Part shown: positions 61,861 to 64,000 of the stretch, piece after piece | Position numbering within the stretch: position 1 is the stretch's first letter | Layout: every line of letters begins with the position of its first letter | Source of the DNA: JAEZPW01 sp035629075 | GTDB lineage: Bacteria; Acidobacteriota; Terriglobia; Terriglobales; Acidobacteriaceae | Length of the DNA stretch: 64,000 nucleotides | Reading direction: 5' to 3' | NCBI GenBank assembly: GCA_035629075.1 | Contig: DASPIK010000059.1 | Coordinates: 1 to 64,000 of the forward strand | Program-made: the position numbers and the translations under genes | The notes under the pieces: generated by a model | Database searches by the model: none | Told to the model about the DNA's origin: nothing | The model's input: only the letters and a program-made list of their open reading frames with translations

Positions 61861-62725
61861 ATGAAATATATGCGTGTATTTGCGATTGCGGCAGTCGCTG
61901 TGGCGATACTGGTCGCCTTCGGCGTGGGTAGAAGTCGACAGCCGCCGAATGCACCTAACGACGTATTCCTCTGATGGCCACAGGCTCCGGGCCGGAGCTC
62001 CCGTGCGTCTCGCGGGCGTCGAGATCGGTTTCGTGCAAACTGTCCGCGTCCGTCCCGAACTCAAGGACCACCCTGTCGAAGTCGTAATGACCATCGATAC
62101 ACCCTATGATCTCAAGATTCCTCGGGACGCAATCGTGTCCTTGGAAACGGCTGGGGTGTTGGGTGAAACGTTCGCGAACATCGACCTGCGACCAGAAGCT
62201 TTGCTCGAGAGAATGGCACAACGGTTGTTGACAATTGGACTCCCTGCTAATAGTGGCCACGGCAACCTTTCTGCCATGCAAGATCAGCAGACCAGCTTTA
62301 CCTTGGAACAAAAAGTCTCGAATCCTGAGTCGTTACCGCAAGTAGTTCTACGAGTGCTCCGGGCCGATAAGTGGAACCAGGAGACCTTCCAACGTTGCGC
62401 AAAACGCACCACCCGGACTATTCCGTCGTCCTGGTTCGAAGCCTCGAAGGTGTCTACCGACGAAGGATCTTCACTCTTGGTAGTCAAGCCAGCGCACGGA
62501 TGTTTGCTGGGTGCCAACATCGGCCCGTTCTGGGTGTTTCTGCACGACGACTCCGGCTATCGACTAGTGTTTCGCGAGAACGCGCTGCAATTGAGGTTTC
62601 TAAACGCTCGTACGAACGGCTATCCCGATATCCGTCTGAGCGCGGCAACTGCACGGCAAGTACGCAGCGTCATTTTCCGATTCAGAGAAGGCAGGTACCA
62701 GCCAGCCAACAATACCGATGGTTAG
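61861..62725 (+). CDS. MCE/MlaD-domain protein with N-terminal frameshift
   Basis: A single-helix MCE protein split by one base. From ATG 61861 the frame reads MKYMRVFAIAAVAVAIL, a membrane anchor, but meets TGA at 61972. The MlaD domain (RLRAGAPVRLAGVEIGFV, VVMTIDTPYDLKIPRDA, SLETAGVLGETFANID) lies in the +1 frame, which is open from 61874 to 62725. Removing one base near 61950 gives 864 bases, an intact 287-residue protein. The last 150 residues have no recognised domain. MCE proteins carry lipid between membranes, normally with MlaE/MlaF; none is near. Decay, sequence error or recoding are all possible. Confidence 0.65.
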
Positions 62726-62740
62726 TGAACCGGCGAGCTT

Positions 62741-64000
62741 CTACCGGCCCCGCCCTTCATGCACTGTCATCGGTGATGCGGCAGCCGCGGCCACTGTGGC
62801 CAGGATAGGTACGCGTAGACGGATGAGTGTTCCCTCGCCCGTGCGGCTATCGATAGTCATGCCTGCAGTGTCGCCATAAAGCACTTTGAGCCGCTCAATG
62901 ACGTTCGCCATGCCGATACCGGTTCCCCCAATACCTGTTGGCTGCTCCAGAAAGTTCGCGGCGCCCATGCCTACGCCATCGTCTTCGACCTCGATAATGA
63001 GCTGACTGTTCAGAACCTTGCTGCGAATGTGGATGCGCCCGCCTTCGATCTTCGGAGATAGACCGTGCTTGATGGAGTTCTCGACCAGCGGTTGCAACAA
63101 CATGCTTGGCACCATGACCTCAAGCGATGCTGGTTCGAGTTCTTTAATGACGTTGAGCTTGTCTTTGCCGAAACGCACTACTTCGATATCAAGGTAGTCG
63201 TCGATGAAATCCAGCTCTTCTTGCAACGGAACGAACGCGTCCGTTTTACGTAATAACCGGCGCAAGATGTTCGCCAGCTTAACAATGAGTTCGCGCGCGG
63301 TATCGGGGTCGAAGCGGACCAGCGATGAGACGGAGTTGAGTGTGTTGAAGAGGAAGTGCGGATTGATCTGGCTCTGGAGCGCCTCCATGCGCGCCTGCAG
63401 CAGCATGCGCTCCTGCTCTTCCAGTTTTATCTCCATGCGCGTGCTGTTAAAGATCTTCAGCGGAATGGCGACGACCATTACGGTCGAAGCGTAGATCGCT
63501 AACTGCACCGCCCATTGAGGACTGTAGACCGAAAAGAAGTAGTCCGGGAACGCGCGCCCGAGTTCAATTCGGATAAAGGTCAGAAGGAGGATGACTAGGA
63601 AGAACGACGTGTGCCAATCGAGTCGAGGGTGCTTGATGGCCTTGCGCACCCAGCGATAAACGCTAAGGTCAACAAATGGCGAAAACGTCCAGATCGTTTC
63701 GTAGTCGGGCGCCATCGTCCGCAGGGAGCCAGCCAGCAGCCCGGCGATTACATTGAACGGGATGTTCAGGAACTCGCCATAGGCGATGCCGGGCAGCGAA
63801 ACGAGAACGCCGGCGAGAACACCCGCAACGCGGCCCCCGATCACTCCAATGAGCAGCGCCGCCTCAAATGCCAGATCGGCCGCGAGGAAGTTTCGCACGC
63901 TACCGCGCACCATTACGCCAAGCGCGAACGGGAATCCGGCGAACAGGACTAGATTGACCTTCTCCGCGAGTGTCCTCTCTTCGCGGAACAGCATGGTCTT
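62741..64000 (-). CDS. LytS-type membrane sensor histidine kinase, possibly cut at the N-terminus
   Basis: At least 417 residues, counted from the ATG at 63994; the frame is open to the window edge so the start may lie outside. About six membrane helices (13-180), with GVIGGRVAGVLAGVLVSLPG like the 5TM-LYT sensor domain. A linker helix is followed by the His_kinase domain with QSQINPHFLFNTLNS (His213), and an ATPase with LQPLVENSIKHGL (N box), EVEDDGVGM and GTGIGMANVIERL. LytS-type kinases pair with LytTR regulators; none is visible. The stop is 15 bp from the end of the convergent MCE gene. Confidence 0.9.
   Translation of the reverse strand, partial: KTMLFREERTLAEKVNLVLFAGFPFALGVMVRGSVRNFLAADLAFEAALLIGVIGGRVAGVLAGVLVSLPGIAYGEFLNIPFNVIAGLLAGSLRTMAPDYETIWTFSPFVDLSVYRWVRKAIKHPRLDWHTSFFLVILLLTFIRIELGRAFPDYFFSVYSPQWAVQLAIYASTVMVVAIPLKIFNSTRMEIKLEEQERMLLQARMEALQSQINPHFLFNTLNSVSSLVRFDPDTARELIVKLANILRRLLRKTDAFVPLQEELDFIDDYLDIEVVRFGKDKLNVIKELEPASLEVMVPSMLLQPLVENSIKHGLSPKIEGGRIHIRSKVLNSQLIIEVEDDGVGMGAANFLEQPTGIGGTGIGMANVIERLKVLYGDTAGMTIDSRTGEGTLIRLRVPILATVAAAAASPMTVHEGRGR

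Noticed and set aside
1..64000. Insertion sequences, prophage, integron or CRISPR elements
   Set aside because: No transposase, integrase, cas gene, direct-repeat array or terminal inverted repeats were seen on either strand.

Overview
The window reads as chromosomal DNA of an Acidobacteriota species, probably of the Terriglobales/Koribacter type. This is inferred from gene content, not from a search. The indicators are an Oar-like TonB receptor with a carboxypeptidase-regulatory-like N-terminus, a winged-helix/TPR regulator of CadC type, several MacB-like permeases without an ATPase, futalosine-pathway menaquinone genes, bacillithiol synthesis (bshA) and a two-membrane envelope (RND pump, TolC, BamA/TamB). 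No rRNA, phage, insertion sequence or CRISPR array was seen. Two tRNA genes are present.

Layout. 1-4.75 kb: tetR - RND adaptor - RND permease operon (minus strand, permease cut by the window edge), with a perfect 16-bp palindrome on the tetR promoter. 5-8.6 kb: permease - DUF4097 - permease cluster. 8.6-11 kb: SAM hydrolase-like protein, a small basic protein and a Tat-exported asparaginase. 11.1-13.4 kb: a two-gene unit pairing a ribosome-hibernation/sigma-factor fusion with a bacterial eRF1-like protein; this is the most unusual system here. 13.7-16.1 kb: mqnE and a UbiA-type prenyltransferase for menaquinone, separated by a decayed DUF3592 gene. 16.3-17.1 kb: frameshifted BON-domain protein. 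17.3-25.3 kb: outer-membrane assembly operon of a seven-POTRA BamA/TamA-like protein, a SurA-like stub and TamB. 25.5-32.6 kb: a ThiF/MoeB enzyme, a secreted protein, an MFSD1-like transporter, a small cytosolic protein, a TonB receptor and a polyprenol-phosphate sugar transferase. 32.6-39.4 kb: a PAS histidine kinase, a tandem PilZ protein, two more orphan permeases and a repeat-rich secreted protein. 39.4-48.3 kb: a complete arginine operon argR-C-B-D-F-G-H-(NAGS)-J. 48.4-57.8 kb (minus): winged-helix/TPR regulator - alpha/beta hydrolase - three HlyD adaptors - MacB-like permease - TolC. 58.7-58.9 kb: tRNA-Asp and tRNA-Val. 59-64 kb: receiver protein, YdjC/HpnK-type deacetylase, bshA, a frameshifted MCE protein and a LytS-type kinase running off the edge.

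The arginine genes overlap by a few bases at nearly every junction, so they are probably co-transcribed and translationally coupled under ArgR. The envelope genes dominate the rest: two export systems (RND and MacB-like/TolC), outer-membrane protein insertion (BamA/SurA-like/TamB), lipid trafficking (MCE) and several regulators. Three genes (DUF3592, BON, MCE) each need one single-base indel to read through. That pattern could mean recent decay or residual sequence error.
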